DNA of 64,000 nt, from the NCBI GenBank assembly GCA_019359015.1, contig JAHHID010000021.1, positions 1 through 64,000 of the forward strand, in the 5' to 3' direction. Of the stretch, positions 41,901 to 51,267 are shown piece after piece. The position numbers were made by a program, and so were the translations under genes. The notes below the pieces were generated by a model. The model worked only from the letters and a program-made list of their open reading frames with translations, had not been told where the DNA came from and searched no databases. Positions within the stretch are counted from its first letter, which is position 1. The number at the start of each line of letters is the position of its first letter. Source of the DNA: Spirirestis rafaelensis WJT71-NPBG6. GTDB taxonomy: Bacteria; Cyanobacteriota; Cyanobacteriia; Cyanobacteriales; Nostocaceae.

Positions 41901-44417
41901 ATGGCAAAACAGTTAAACCTTCTCTCAACGGGACAGGTAATCACCACAGCCCTGCACACGGAGATGCAGCGGTCTTACCTTGAATATGCCATGAGTGTGA
42001 TTGTCGGGCGGGCGTTACCAGACGTGCGTGATGGCTTAAAACCAGTGCATCGGCGCATTTTATATGCCATGCATGAACTCGGTTTAACCCCTGACAGACC
42101 CTATCGTAAGTGCGCTCGTGTAGTCGGAGACGTACTGGGTAAATATCATCCCCACGGCGACCAATCGGTTTATGACGCTTTGGTAAGGTTGGTGCAGGAG
42201 TTTTCCAGTCGTTATCCCTTATTGGCAGGACATGGCAACTTTGGCAGTGTGGATAACGACCCACCCGCAGCGATGCGCTACACAGAAACGCGCCTTGCAG
42301 CTATCAGCCATGAGGGAATGCTGACTGAAATTGGTGAAGAAACAGTCGAATTTATCGGTAACTTCGATAATTCCCAGCAAGAACCAACAGTGCTACCAGC
42401 ACAGTTACCGTTCTTGTTGCTAAATGGCTGTGCGGGGATTGCGGTAGGGATGGCGACGAATATTCCACCGCACAACTTAGGAGAAGTAGTTGATGGGTTA
42501 ATTGCCTTAATCGACAATCCTGATTTAAGTAATGAAAAATTATATCAGTTAATTCCGGGTCCAGATTTTCCCACCGGGGGAGAAATCATTGGTGATGCTG
42601 GCATTCGCGAGGCATACAGCACAGGCAAGGGTAGTATTGTGCTGCGAGGAGTTGCCCAAATAGAGGAAATTGCACCAGTTAGGGGTAGCAAACGGCGAAC
42701 AGCAATTATCATCACAGAATTGCCTTATCAAGTGAATAAGGCAGCCTGGATTGAGAAAGTAGCGGAATTAGTCAATCAAGGTCGCTTGCAAGGAATCTCC
42801 GATCTTCGGGATGAAAGCGATCGCGAAGGTATGCGCGTGGTTATTGAACTTAAGCGCGATACTAAAGAACAAGATGTTCTCCAGCATTTGTATCACCAAA
42901 CCGCTCTGCAAACTAATTTTGGGGCAATTCTTTTAGCGATCGTTGATGGACAACCGCGGCAACTAAGTTTACGTCACCTCCTGCAAGAGTTTTTAAGCTT
43001 CCGCGAACAGACTCTCAACCGTCGCTACACTAATGAATTGCAAAATGCACAGAGTCGGCTGCATTTGCTCGACGGCTTGCTAAAAGCATTATCTAATTTA
43101 GATGATGTGATTGAAATTTTGCGGCAAGCAGCTGATGGTGCTAGCGCAAAAATCGATCTGTGTAGCCTGCTGGATTTGACTGAAGTCCAAGCAGATGCAA
43201 TTTTAGCTATGCCCCTGCGACGTCTCACCAGTTTAGAACAGCAAAATTTACAACGGGAATTTGAGCAATTAACTGAAGAAATTGAATTATTGCAACGGTT
43301 GCTCAACGACAGAAAAGAGTTACTCAAGGCACTGAAAAAAGACTTGCGTAGTCTCAAGCGCAAGTACAGCGATGCTCGTCGTACCAAACTTTTAGCTCTT
43401 GATAGCCAAACGAAGGGACAGCAAGACGACCAGACTAAAAGACAACCAGATAAGGAGAATCCCAAATCCCAAATCCCAAATCCCAAATCAGAAGACCCAG
43501 CAGAAGAAGTTGTTTTAGAGTTTAGCCAGCGGGGGTATGTTCGCCGTACTCAACCATCAGCTAAAAAGCCCAAAGCTGACAACGGTTTGCCGGATAATGA
43601 CTTCATTATCCAAACAGCAGTAACTGATACAGACAAAGAGTTAATGGTATTAACTAGTGGTGGCAAAGTCTACCCTGTGAACGTGGGAGACATTCCCCCA
43701 ACTACTGGACGTTTTCCACGGGGAAAACCCTTGATAACCATGCTCAGTAATACTGCTCAAGGCTCTCAAGAACCTGTTATCAACCGCTTTGTGCTACCAG
43801 AAAACCCCGAAACTTCTCAAATAATTCTTTTGACAAAGCTGGGACGAATTAAGCGCCTCTCCCTTGGGGAATTGACTAACCTGACTCGTCGCGGAATTAC
43901 AATTTTAAAGCTGAAAGACGATGATGAATTGTTATTTAGCCAATTCACTACTCCTGGAGAACATCTGATTGTTGCCAGTTCCGGTGGGCGACTGTTGCGG
44001 TTTCCGGTAAATGATGAACAACTAGCGATTATGGGTCGTACTGCTGTCGGGTTGCAAGCATTACGGCTGTTGAAACATCAGCAAATGGTCGGCTGTGTAA
44101 CATTTGCTAAGGATAATAATTTGTTGTTGGTTACTCAAGAAGGATATGCCAAACGAATACCAGTGAAGGATTTCAAACTAGCTAATCGCGGTGATTTGGG
44201 TACGCAAGCGCTGAAGTTCAAAAATAAAACTGACAACTTAGCTGGTATGGTAATGGCGATCGCTTCTTCTGAGGTAGCGCTAGTAACAAATCGAGAGCGG
44301 GTAGTGCGCCTTTCGATAGAAACCGTACCTTTATTAGGCAGAGACGCTACAGGTGAAAGCGTTCTCCAGCTTAACCGCGATGAAAAAATCATCACTGTTG
44401 CCGAAGTGCGTTCTTAA
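41901..44417 (+). CDS. gyrA: type IIA topoisomerase subunit A (GyrA/ParC)
   Basis: Catalytic subunit with [40 protein letters not shown] at 83-87 and active-site Tyr127 in [10 protein letters not shown]. The residue after HPHGD is Gln where E. coli GyrA has Ser83. In the C-terminal domain, the GyrA-box position reads TRRGIT instead of QRRGGKG (about residues 660-666), so DNA wrapping may be weak. Cyanobacteria often carry two gyrA-like genes; this may be the ParC-like one. Between the coiled-coil end and the C-terminal domain (about residues 500-535) is a Gln/Asp/Lys/Pro-rich insertion encoded by repeats. Start at the ATG at 41901; the frame upstream is not conserved. Confidence 0.93.
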   Translation: MAKQLNLLSTGQVITTALHTEMQRSYLEYAMSVIVGRALPDVRDGLKPVHRRILYAMHELGLTPDRPYRKCARVVGDVLGKYHPHGDQSVYDALVRLVQEFSSRYPLLAGHGNFGSVDNDPPAAMRYTETRLAAISHEGMLTEIGEETVEFIGNFDNSQQEPTVLPAQLPFLLLNGCAGIAVGMATNIPPHNLGEVVDGLIALIDNPDLSNEKLYQLIPGPDFPTGGEIIGDAGIREAYSTGKGSIVLRGVAQIEEIAPVRGSKRRTAIIITELPYQVNKAAWIEKVAELVNQGRLQGISDLRDESDREGMRVVIELKRDTKEQDVLQHLYHQTALQTNFGAILLAIVDGQPRQLSLRHLLQEFLSFREQTLNRRYTNELQNAQSRLHLLDGLLKALSNLDDVIEILRQAADGASAKIDLCSLLDLTEVQADAILAMPLRRLTSLEQQNLQREFEQLTEEIELLQRLLNDRKELLKALKKDLRSLKRKYSDARRTKLLALDSQTKGQQDDQTKRQPDKENPKSQIPNPKSEDPAEEVVLEFSQRGYVRRTQPSAKKPKADNGLPDNDFIIQTAVTDTDKELMVLTSGGKVYPVNVGDIPPTTGRFPRGKPLITMLSNTAQGSQEPVINRFVLPENPETSQIILLTKLGRIKRLSLGELTNLTRRGITILKLKDDDELLFSQFTTPGEHLIVASSGGRLLRFPVNDEQLAIMGRTAVGLQALRLLKHQQMVGCVTFAKDNNLLLVTQEGYAKRIPVKDFKLANRGDLGTQALKFKNKTDNLAGMVMAIASSEVALVTNRERVVRLSIETVPLLGRDATGESVLQLNRDEKIITVAEVRS
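43403..43500 (+). repeat. degenerate octamer and CCCAAAT heptamers inside gyrA
   Basis: First part: GGACAGCA, AGACGACC, AGACAACC-type units reminiscent of the rsmB octamers. Second part (about 43457-43488): tandem CCCAAAT units. Both are translated, giving [16 protein letters not shown] and then [12 protein letters not shown]. Confidence 0.7.
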
Positions 44418-44456
44418 GCAGGGTGATGCTCATTGTGCGACAAGCTAACTTGCAGT

Positions 44457-44490
44457 AAATCGAGGCGTGGTTGAACCAGCGCCTCGATTT
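44457..44490 (+). terminator. hairpin downstream of gyrA
   Basis: AAATCGAGGCG and CGCCTCGATTT around a 12-nt loop that itself contains TGGT/ACCA; 11 perfect base pairs. Only a short T-run, so terminator function is likely but not certain. Confidence 0.65.
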
Positions 44491-44594
44491 GCTGTATGAA
44501 GTTGGTGATATTAAAGCTGAAACCAACTATAAATTTTTGCAAAGTTAATTTTTCTCACAAAGTTTAATCTTTAAATCCACAAAACTCACCTGAG

Positions 44595-44627
44595 TAGTAG
44601 AGACGTTCCGCCGGAACGTCTCTACTA
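44595..44627. repeat. perfect 16-bp palindrome, GTAGAGACG family
   Basis: TAGTAGAGACGTTCCG, C, CGGAACGTCTCTACTA: the most perfect member of the family in this window. Confidence 0.8.
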
Positions 44628-44985
44628 TTTAAATGCAAATAATTACTACTAATTTAAAGGACTGTGTAGAGCGGCATCCACACATAACATGAAAGCTAAA
44701 GTAAAAAAACTTGATATCTGACACTAAAATAGATAATCTAGTTGCAACTAGATATCAATAAATATAATTAATTGTGACAAAGGAAAACTGAAAAGCTCTG
44801 TAACCTGAGCCTTGGTGATTCGCCTTCAAGTGGATTCCTTAGTCTGTTCTTAATATCAGTGATTGCTATCAAAGTCAAAAAAACATCATAAAATTTTAAA
44901 TATTATGTTGCATTTGGGAAAAATATTGTTATATTAGTTTACATAGAGTAACAAAGTTTCGTAAATCCACTTTGGAGTCCCAACC

Positions 44986-45165
44986 ATGCAAAACACAACA
45001 AAAGTTACCACCCCCGTAATCGATGATCGCAATGCTTGGCGTTGGGGCTTTACCCCACAAGCAGAAATTTGGAACGGTCGCTTGGCAATGATTGGCTTTT
45101 TAGCCGCCGCTTTGATTGAACTCTTCTCTGGTCAAGGCTTTCTGCACTTTTGGGGCATCCTGTAG
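44986..45165 (+). CDS. high-light-inducible protein (HLIP / SCP), 59 aa
   Basis: Single-helix chlorophyll a/b-binding-like protein that binds chlorophyll and carotenoid and protects photosystem II assembly under stress. Seen: [40 protein letters not shown]; the ExxNGRxAMIGF motif is the chlorophyll-binding helix. The ATG at 44986 is preceded by TTTGGAG. It is too short for common gene-length cut-offs and is easily missed. A strong terminator follows, so it is a single-gene unit. Confidence 0.94.
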   Translation: MQNTTKVTTPVIDDRNAWRWGFTPQAEIWNGRLAMIGFLAAALIELFSGQGFLHFWGIL

Positions 45166-45194
45166 TATTTAAAACGATAAATATTTTAATAAAT

Positions 45195-45233
45195 AAAAAA
45201 ACCTGGGAGTGTTGATTCACTCCCAGGTTTTTT
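45195..45233 (+). terminator. intrinsic terminator of the HLIP gene
   Basis: CCTGGGAGTG, loop TTGATT, CACTCCCAGG, then TTTTTT, with a matching A-run before the stem. Near-perfect, works in both directions. Confidence 0.92.
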
Positions 45234-45275
45234 AGAATTTTTGATTGTTAATCCTTGTTAGTAAAGTAAGTGGGT

Positions 45276-45367
45276 CAAATTAAATATAAAACCTCACGCT
45301 GCCTCCGGCTTCGCTCTCCTTGGTAAGGAGAGGGATTGAGGGTGAGGTTTTATCTTATATTTAATTG
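45276..45367. repeat. MITE-like inverted repeat
   Basis: Left arm CAAATTAAATATAAAACCT then CAC; right arm GTGAGGTTTTAT, a CTT bulge, ATATTTAATTG. Inside is a second perfect hairpin CTCTCCTT/AAGGAGAG (45314-45332). About 92 bp, non-coding, between the HLIP terminator and the sigma-factor stop. It resembles miniature transposable repeats of Nostocales. Confidence 0.65.
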
Positions 45368-45457
45368 TGCCTCGCTACTTAGTTGCTAGTGGTTGGTTGT
45401 TGGTTATTAATTTAACCGTAAGCAATAACCACTAAGCACTAACCACGCTCCTACTAA

Positions 45458-46627
45458 CTACCTAATATATTCTTTGAGAACGCTGTTACGATTTGGGTGG
45501 CGTAACTTGCGGAGTGCCTTCGCCTCAATTTGACGAATCCGTTCACGGGTAACGTTGAAAATTTGTCCAATTTCCTCTAGAGTCTTCATCCGACCGTCAT
45601 CCAAGCCGTAGCGCAGTCTAAGAACATCGCGTTCGCGGGGGCTAAGACTGTCGAGGACTTTTTCTAGGTCTTCGCGTAGGAGATTTTTGGAAACTTGGTC
45701 TTCTGGAGTTTCGCCATCTGACTCGATAAAATCGCCGAGTCGGGAATCTTCCTCTTTACCAATAGGAGTTTCTAAAGAAATCGGCAATTGTGCAGATTTA
45801 GCAATAAATCGTAGCTTCTCGATGGTCATTTCCATACGAGTAGCGATTTCTTCTTCGGTGGGTTTGCGACCCATTTCTTGAGAAAGTAGTTTAGTGGTTT
45901 TCTTAATCCGAGAAATGGTTTCATAAAGATGAACCGGAAGTCGGATAGTGCGAGATTGGTCAGCGATCGCACGAGTAATTGCTTGACGAATCCACCACGT
46001 AGCGTATGTAGAAAACTTATAACCTTTTTCGTGGTCAAACTTTTCAGCAGCGCGAATCAATCCTAGGCTACCTTCCTGAATTAAGTCTTGGAAGGACAAG
46101 CCACGATTCATATACTTCTTAGCAATTGAAACTACTAGGCGCAGGTTAGATTGCACCATTTTATCTTTCGCCCTGCGACCAACATGCAGGCGATAACGAA
46201 ATGCTGGTAGCGGCAGTTGCACTGCTTCTGCCCATTCGCTGTCCTTAGGATCGCGATCCAACTGTTCTAAAAGTTTTTCACGTGCTCTTTCTAATTCCAG
46301 CAAGTCGGCAATCTTTCGTGCCAGTTCAATTTCTTCATCTGCTCGAAGCAGGCGAATACGACCAATTTCTTGCAAGTAAAGCCGAATCGAATCTTCGGTG
46401 TAGTGCTTTTTCTTGCTTTGGGTCCGGCGACGCGATTTAGCGGCTTTCCCAGACTTTGCGTCGTCCTCATCAGACTGAGGCTCTAAAAATTCATCGTCGC
46501 CTTCATCGTTAATAAGCAAGTCCTCTTCATCCTCGATTAAGAGTTCTTCTAACTCGAGCTCAGGCTGATTCATTCTTTCTAGGTCAGGCTGATAAATGCT
46601 TTCGAGTACGTTGTTAGCCTGGTTCAT
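45458..46627 (-). CDS. sigA: principal RNA polymerase sigma factor (SigA/RpoD)
   Basis: Group 1 sigma-70 factor, 389 aa, the normal cyanobacterial size. An acidic N-terminal region (residues about 20-60, rich in Glu/Asp) precedes region 1.2 ([16 protein letters not shown]). Region 2 has [43 protein letters not shown]; region 3 follows; region 4 has [17 protein letters not shown] and [20 protein letters not shown], the -35 helix-turn-helix. It controls most vegetative promoters. The gene is followed leftward by heptamer repeats and has an unusually long (about 1.6 kb) empty region upstream. Confidence 0.96.
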   Translation of the reverse strand: MNQANNVLESIYQPDLERMNQPELELEELLIEDEEDLLINDEGDDEFLEPQSDEDDAKSGKAAKSRRRTQSKKKHYTEDSIRLYLQEIGRIRLLRADEEIELARKIADLLELERAREKLLEQLDRDPKDSEWAEAVQLPLPAFRYRLHVGRRAKDKMVQSNLRLVVSIAKKYMNRGLSFQDLIQEGSLGLIRAAEKFDHEKGYKFSTYATWWIRQAITRAIADQSRTIRLPVHLYETISRIKKTTKLLSQEMGRKPTEEEIATRMEMTIEKLRFIAKSAQLPISLETPIGKEEDSRLGDFIESDGETPEDQVSKNLLREDLEKVLDSLSPRERDVLRLRYGLDDGRMKTLEEIGQIFNVTRERIRQIEAKALRKLRHPNRNSVLKEYIR

Positions 46628-48203
46628 GCCGCGTTCCTCATGCTCCTTGCAGAATCAATTACTCAAGATGTTTTTAGTGCTCTTATAAATGAGCTTTTTG
46701 ACAACCGAAAATAGAGGGCTTGGCTGATTTGCCACTTATATTTTCGGAATTTTTACGCCTCCCAAGGGAGGTGTTTCTAGCTTAAGTGCGAAGCCGTTGT
46801 TTAAACCGACTTCTGAATATGAAAGTAAACGCCATAAGTGAGTGTTCTTGTCCCACATCACCTTTGACTAACTGCTTTAAAAAAAACTCACCACTCCATA
46901 TAAAAGTAATATGACTGTTGGGAGATGTTTATCTAAAGACTGTTCCGATTGTAGCCTGTTTCACAGAAATTGCACTCTTTTTGTGTAATTACAATGAAGT
47001 CTTTGAGTAAAGTTGAGCCTGTTCCACCTAAAAAGTATTGAAAAAAGTAATTATACCCTTAAATTTTGCCAAATCTTTTTGGGATTTACAGTCGCATTAT
47101 CATTACATTCAAACTGAACTATACTTGCCTTTATCTATCTAAGTATTATGTAAAACATGAACTACTTAGAAACCGTGCATTTAATGTTAACTCAGTTTAG
47201 ATGTTTGAGTGCAACCCTTTTTACATTTACTTCATATCTTACTGAGTGAGAATTTGCGTAGACTACAAATTGCCTGAAAGCTAAACAGTTGAAACGCTAG
47301 GTACAAAGCGTAGCTTCTCTTTTTCTGAGATTTAAGCTTACCCTAGGCACTAGTTTCCGAACTGAACAGTTGTGTTGCTCATATTGAAGCACTCAACTGG
47401 CTTTTTCCCAATCACCTAAACTGAGGAGTTAAGGTATTGGGCAGAATCAGCTTAATCAATTCAGTCTTAATCACACCTTAGCGCAAGAACTGAGATTTCA
47501 ACCTTATGAAACTTGACAAACTGTTCTTATTGTATACAACGATATTTTAATCAATTCACAAAAAATTTGACACGTGAGATTATAGATATTAGCCTACAAA
47601 GCGTCAAAACTGCATGGCATTTGTACAAAATTGTCACTTGTGCTACAGCAGGACATGAAGATATTAGCAATTTGAGAAGCTGCTGTTTGCGCTTGAAAGC
47701 CAGAAATTTGAGCCAAGAGCAAGGATTCGGGTCAGCTTTTGGGGAGAACCATAAAAATAAATCACGGCTCCGTGACATTTAGATCCGCACAAGCCATGCG
47801 AAAAAATTCAAAACACGGCGGTCCATTTATTTACGCTTATGTGCCTTGGCATCAGTGTTAGTTCGAGTAGATGTTTGGAGAAGCAGCGAGTACTAAACTT
47901 TAGACTACTTCTATCGCTAGAGTAGAGCCTCAGTAATAAGGCGACCTAACTTGCCCTAAATTTAACCCAACTACGGGAAATCATGAATCCTTTCCGAAAA
48001 AAACTTGACAAAAAATCCTTTTTGTGAATTTGGTGAGATTTCTCCTCCCCTTATTTTTCAGCTTCAAAAGTTCAACTGGCAAGGTTTTGGCATTTAAATG
48101 ATTAAACAGAAATAATTAAGTAAACTACCTTATTAAAACTATTTAATAAGAATATTTCTCAAATAAAATTCTTGTCTACTTCTTCTAAAACTAAGACACA
48201 AAA
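46628..48203. other. 1.6-kb gene-poor region upstream of sigA
   Basis: No supported gene. Two overlapping opposite frames at 47513-47782 lack family features and a ribosome binding site. A perfect hairpin TCACGG/CCGTGA lies at 47762-47775. The first several hundred bases presumably form the sigA promoter region and leader. A small RNA in 47800-48060 cannot be excluded. Confidence 0.4.
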
Positions 48204-48242
48204 AAGCCCCCAGTTGTTGCGGATTGCTTAAACTGAGGGTTA
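48204..48242 (-). terminator. terminator of the fasciclin gene
   Basis: Read leftward: CCCTCAGTT, 15-nt loop, AACTGGGGG, then CTTTTTTG. Located about 42 bp after the stop. Confidence 0.8.
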
Positions 48243-48283
48243 TTTAGTTAGCTTAACTATATTTGCTATCCGCTGCTTAAGAC

Positions 48284-48931
48284 TTACTTAAAATTGGGTG
48301 GCAGAATTACTTTGTCAACTACATGCACAATACCGTTGCTAGCGGGAATGTCAGCCTGAACGACTTTAGCACCGTTGACTGTGACTGTGTTGCTGGCACT
48401 ATCAACTTTTACTGTCACAGGAGTACCCTCAACTGTATTGACTTTTCCAGATGTTAGTTGGCTAGAGGTGACTTGCCCAGGTACAACATGGTATCCCAAA
48501 AGGTTGACTAACTTTGATTTGTTTTCTGGCTTGAGGAGTTGGTCTACAGTACCTTTTGGTAATGCGGCAAAAGCAGCATCAGTAGGTGCAAATACTGTGT
48601 AAGGTCCTTTCCCAGCCAATTGTTCAGTTAAACCTGCGGCTTGTACTGCCTTTGTTAAAGTTGTAAATGAACCCTGACTGGCTGCTGCCTGTGCCAATTC
48701 TCCCAAATTTTGGTTTGCAGTTGTGCCTGCGGGTGCTGGTGAGGCAGAAGGGACAGTAGTTGCTGGAGTTTCCGCTGTAGTGGGGGGAAGGGTTGTCTGA
48801 GTTTCTGTCGCGGGAGGAACTGTTGGATTTTCGGCGACGGGCTGGCTGTTACAGGCAGACAGAGCAACAAGACTACCTACACTAATTGCACTGAACAATA
48901 CTTTTGCTAAAATGCTGTTACTCTTTTTCAT
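48284..48931 (-). CDS. fasciclin (FAS1)-domain lipoprotein
   Basis: Envelope-anchored FAS1 protein, a fold used for cell-surface adhesion. A signal sequence (MKKSNSILAKVLFSAISVGSL) ends with the lipobox LSAC (Cys about residue 27). A Pro/Thr/Ala linker (about 30-75) follows, then one FAS1 domain: LTKAVQAAGLTEQLAGKGPYTVFAPTDAAFAALP and the C-terminal NGIVHVVDKVILPP. Start at the ATG at 48931; a frame to 48952 adds seven residues before the basic signal region. Single gene with its own terminator. Confidence 0.9.
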   Translation of the reverse strand: MKKSNSILAKVLFSAISVGSLVALSACNSQPVAENPTVPPATETQTTLPPTTAETPATTVPSASPAPAGTTANQNLGELAQAAASQGSFTTLTKAVQAAGLTEQLAGKGPYTVFAPTDAAFAALPKGTVDQLLKPENKSKLVNLLGYHVVPGQVTSSQLTSGKVNTVEGTPVTVKVDSASNTVTVNGAKVVQADIPASNGIVHVVDKVILPPNFK

Positions 48932-49496
48932 GGTCTTCAAAAAATCAAGCAAAATTAATAACTATTTACAAATTTTAATATTTTTTATAAGTAATCCCTC
49001 AGCCTAGCGAGGTACTTTTTCAAGACATCTATACAATCTGACCGAGGCTAGGTTTGAAAAAATGGGTAGAGGCTTTTTGGCGAGTCGAGAAGCTCCCTAA
49101 TTTATTTGTGGGGGACGAGCCTCTCCCCCTTCGGGTTCGCCACTACGAATAGACGGTACAGGCAACCGCCGAGTGGACTCACCATTTTTTTGTCGCCAAA
49201 TTGGCCACCAAAAGGCGTACAGACAAATTTATTGAAAGTTAGTCTGGAGGCAAAAATAAATCAAGAAAACTTTCAAGACTGTTTTTCCATTTGTTCAATC
49301 TCTGCCTAACTTCTCTCGTATAGACGAAGCAGACTTAATTATTTGTAATCAAGGCTCCTGACTAGATACTGTTTAGATAACACTAAATTGAGTATTCTCT
49401 GGCTTAAAGATGATCTTTAACACAAAGGCTGTTAGTTGACCAGTATTTCTGGGAACTATGTACCTGTAGTTTGATGATTTTTTTTCAGCAACCAGA
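48932..49496. other. divergent intergenic region
   Basis: AT-rich near both gene starts. The middle part (49080-49230) is GC-richer with CTCCCCCTTCGGGTTCGCC, a type of sequence often seen in dispersed cyanobacterial repeats. A frame at 49106-49309 has no family features. Nothing else seen. Confidence 0.4.
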
Positions 49497-50279
49497 ATGT
49501 TCTTTTTATCTCGTCAAAGTGTCAATACATTTTTTATACTCTTTTTGTGTATCTTCGGAGTTGGATTAATCCAATTTTCCCGATTGCAAAAACAGAACAA
49601 TAGTAATGAATTTGTATCTTTCAAAATAGAAAGAGAAATTAATTCAGAGAGCATGCGTCTTCGTTTACTGAAAAAAATGCCCAGCTTTGGCTATAAAAAC
49701 TTAATTGCCGATTGGGTATATCTCGAATTTTTGCAATATTTTGGTGATGATGAAATTCGCGAAACAACTGGTTATAGTCTAAGTCCAGAATATTTTGAAG
49801 TTATTCTCGGAAACGACCCGCGATTTTTAACAGCTTATGTCGGTCTTTCTACTAGTACTTCTATGTATGCTGCTATGCCAGAAAAGTCTGTTGCATTAAT
49901 GGAGAAAAGTTTAAAGTCACTATCTCCTTGGACTCCGGAAAAATCTTATTATGTGTGGCGTTACAAAGGAATTGATGAGTTATTATTTTTAGGTAATTCT
50001 TCAGCAGCAAGGCAATCTTTTGAAGCTGCGGCAAACTGGGCGAATAACTATTCAGATGAAGAAAGTAAACAAGTTGTAAATATTTCTCAAAAAACTGCTG
50101 AATTTCTCAGTCAAAATCCTGATAGTAAACACGCTCAAATTGCTGCATGGGCAATGGTGTTAAATAATCATGTTGATGAGAAAACGCGTAAAAGAGCAAT
50201 TGGACAAATCCAAACTTTGGGAGGAGAGGTAATCAGCACTCCTCAAGGAAATCAAATTAAATTTGCGAATAAAGATTGA
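49497..50279 (+). CDS. conserved cyanobacterial hypothetical, membrane-anchored with helical repeats
   Basis: Function unknown. One N-terminal span (about residues 9-26, NTFFILFLCIFGVGLIQF), then a helical domain: FGYKNLIADWVYLEFLQYFGDDEIRETTGYSL, NDPRFLTAYVGLSTSTSMYAA, and TPEKSYYVWRYKGIDELLFLGNSSAARQSFEAAANWA, the last like one TPR pair. It is probably anchored with the domain outside the cytoplasm. Related proteins are common in filamentous cyanobacteria from general appearance. Stand-alone before a short-repeat spacer. Confidence 0.72.
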   Translation: MFFLSRQSVNTFFILFLCIFGVGLIQFSRLQKQNNSNEFVSFKIEREINSESMRLRLLKKMPSFGYKNLIADWVYLEFLQYFGDDEIRETTGYSLSPEYFEVILGNDPRFLTAYVGLSTSTSMYAAMPEKSVALMEKSLKSLSPWTPEKSYYVWRYKGIDELLFLGNSSAARQSFEAAANWANNYSDEESKQVVNISQKTAEFLSQNPDSKHAQIAAWAMVLNNHVDEKTRKRAIGQIQTLGGEVISTPQGNQIKFANKD

Positions 50280-50370
50280 AAATTTGTTGGTGGTTAGTGG
50301 TTGTTAGTTCTTAGTTGTTAGTTGCTAATATTAACTACTGATTACTAACCTTTAGCTACTAACACTTGCT

Positions 50371-51156
50371 TTGTTTTGGTATAACGGCAAATTAATTGAG
50401 TCTCAAACCCTGGAATTAGCAATTGACGATCCGGGGTTACTTTATGGGGCAACGGTTTTTACTACGTTGCGGGTTTATCACAACTCGCTGGATAGTAGTT
50501 TAACTAACTGGCTGTCACACTGCGATCGCCTGCTATTTAGTTTACAAACTTTTGGTTGGCAGCAACCAGACTGGAAGCGTCTGCGTCAAGGTGCACAAGT
50601 TATCATGGCACACTTCCCGGTTCTCAGAATTACTGTCTTTCCTGATGGACGAGAGTGGATAACTGGCAGGTTATTAATCGAGGATTTGACTCATAAGCAA
50701 AAAAATGGTGTAGGTTGCAGCCTTTCAATCCCAGAATTTTATCGCAGTCTCCCCATTCACAAAACTGGAAATTACCTGAGTGCTTGGTTGGCAAAAAATA
50801 GCGCTCAAAAGTTGAATGCTCAAGAAGCTATTTTAGTTTCAAAAGCGGGAAATTGGTTAGAAACCAGTACCGGCAATCTTTGGGGATGGCTTGATGGCTG
50901 TTGGTGGACGCCAAAAGAAGGAATTTTGCCAGGAATTATGCGTAAGCAATTAATAAATTACCTTCACACTCAGCAGCAGATGGTGAGAGAGGAACCTTGG
51001 ACACCAGAGTTAGTCAAAAAATTTGAAGCGATCGCCTACAGTAATTGCGTAGTCGAAATTATCCCCATCCACACCGTCATTCAGCCGACAGGAAAGCTAG
51101 AATATGATCCCAGACATCCGATTTTTCAACAATTGCGGGAACTTTTTGTAGCATGA
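50371..51156 (+). CDS. pabC: aminodeoxychorismate lyase-like aminotransferase class IV
   Basis: PLP enzyme of fold type IV. In folate synthesis PabC releases pyruvate from 4-amino-4-deoxychorismate to give p-aminobenzoate. Seen: N-terminal FWYNGKLIESQTLELAIDDPGLLYGATVFTTLR, a Lys in HKTGNYLSAWLAK fitting the PLP-lysine position, and ETSTGNLWGW with PGIMRKQL. D-amino-acid or branched-chain aminotransferases are the alternatives; the size and the FWYNG start fit PabC. The start is a TTG at 50371 with no nearby ATG. The preceding spacer (50281-50365) holds TTAGTTG-type repeats. Confidence 0.82.
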   Translation: MFWYNGKLIESQTLELAIDDPGLLYGATVFTTLRVYHNSLDSSLTNWLSHCDRLLFSLQTFGWQQPDWKRLRQGAQVIMAHFPVLRITVFPDGREWITGRLLIEDLTHKQKNGVGCSLSIPEFYRSLPIHKTGNYLSAWLAKNSAQKLNAQEAILVSKAGNWLETSTGNLWGWLDGCWWTPKEGILPGIMRKQLINYLHTQQQMVREEPWTPELVKKFEAIAYSNCVVEIIPIHTVIQPTGKLEYDPRHPIFQQLRELFVA

Positions 51157-51267
51157 GGGTGCGGGAATCTGATATACCTTAAGATAAGTTAACATAATTC
51201 TTATAATGCCCTCTCCTAACAGAGACGCTACGCGAACGCACAAAAAGTATTGGAGGATTGACCAAGC

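Larger units (their letters stand above)
44418..44985. other. intergenic region gyrA to HLIP
   Basis: Contains a hairpin directly after gyrA (44457-44490), a GTAGAGACG palindrome (44595-44627) and an AT-rich upstream region of the HLIP gene. TATATT at about 44931 and TTTACATA at 44938 could be promoter elements. No other gene seen. Confidence 0.5.

Noticed and set aside
44924-44945. HLR1 (RpaB) site upstream of the HLIP gene
   Set aside because: GTTATATT and TTTACATA resemble the two half sites, but spacing is about 10 instead of 12 and the first half lacks TTACA.
47513-47782. Overlapping opposite frames of 89 and 75 codons
   Set aside because: Mutual shadows, no ribosome binding site, no family features, AT-biased codons.
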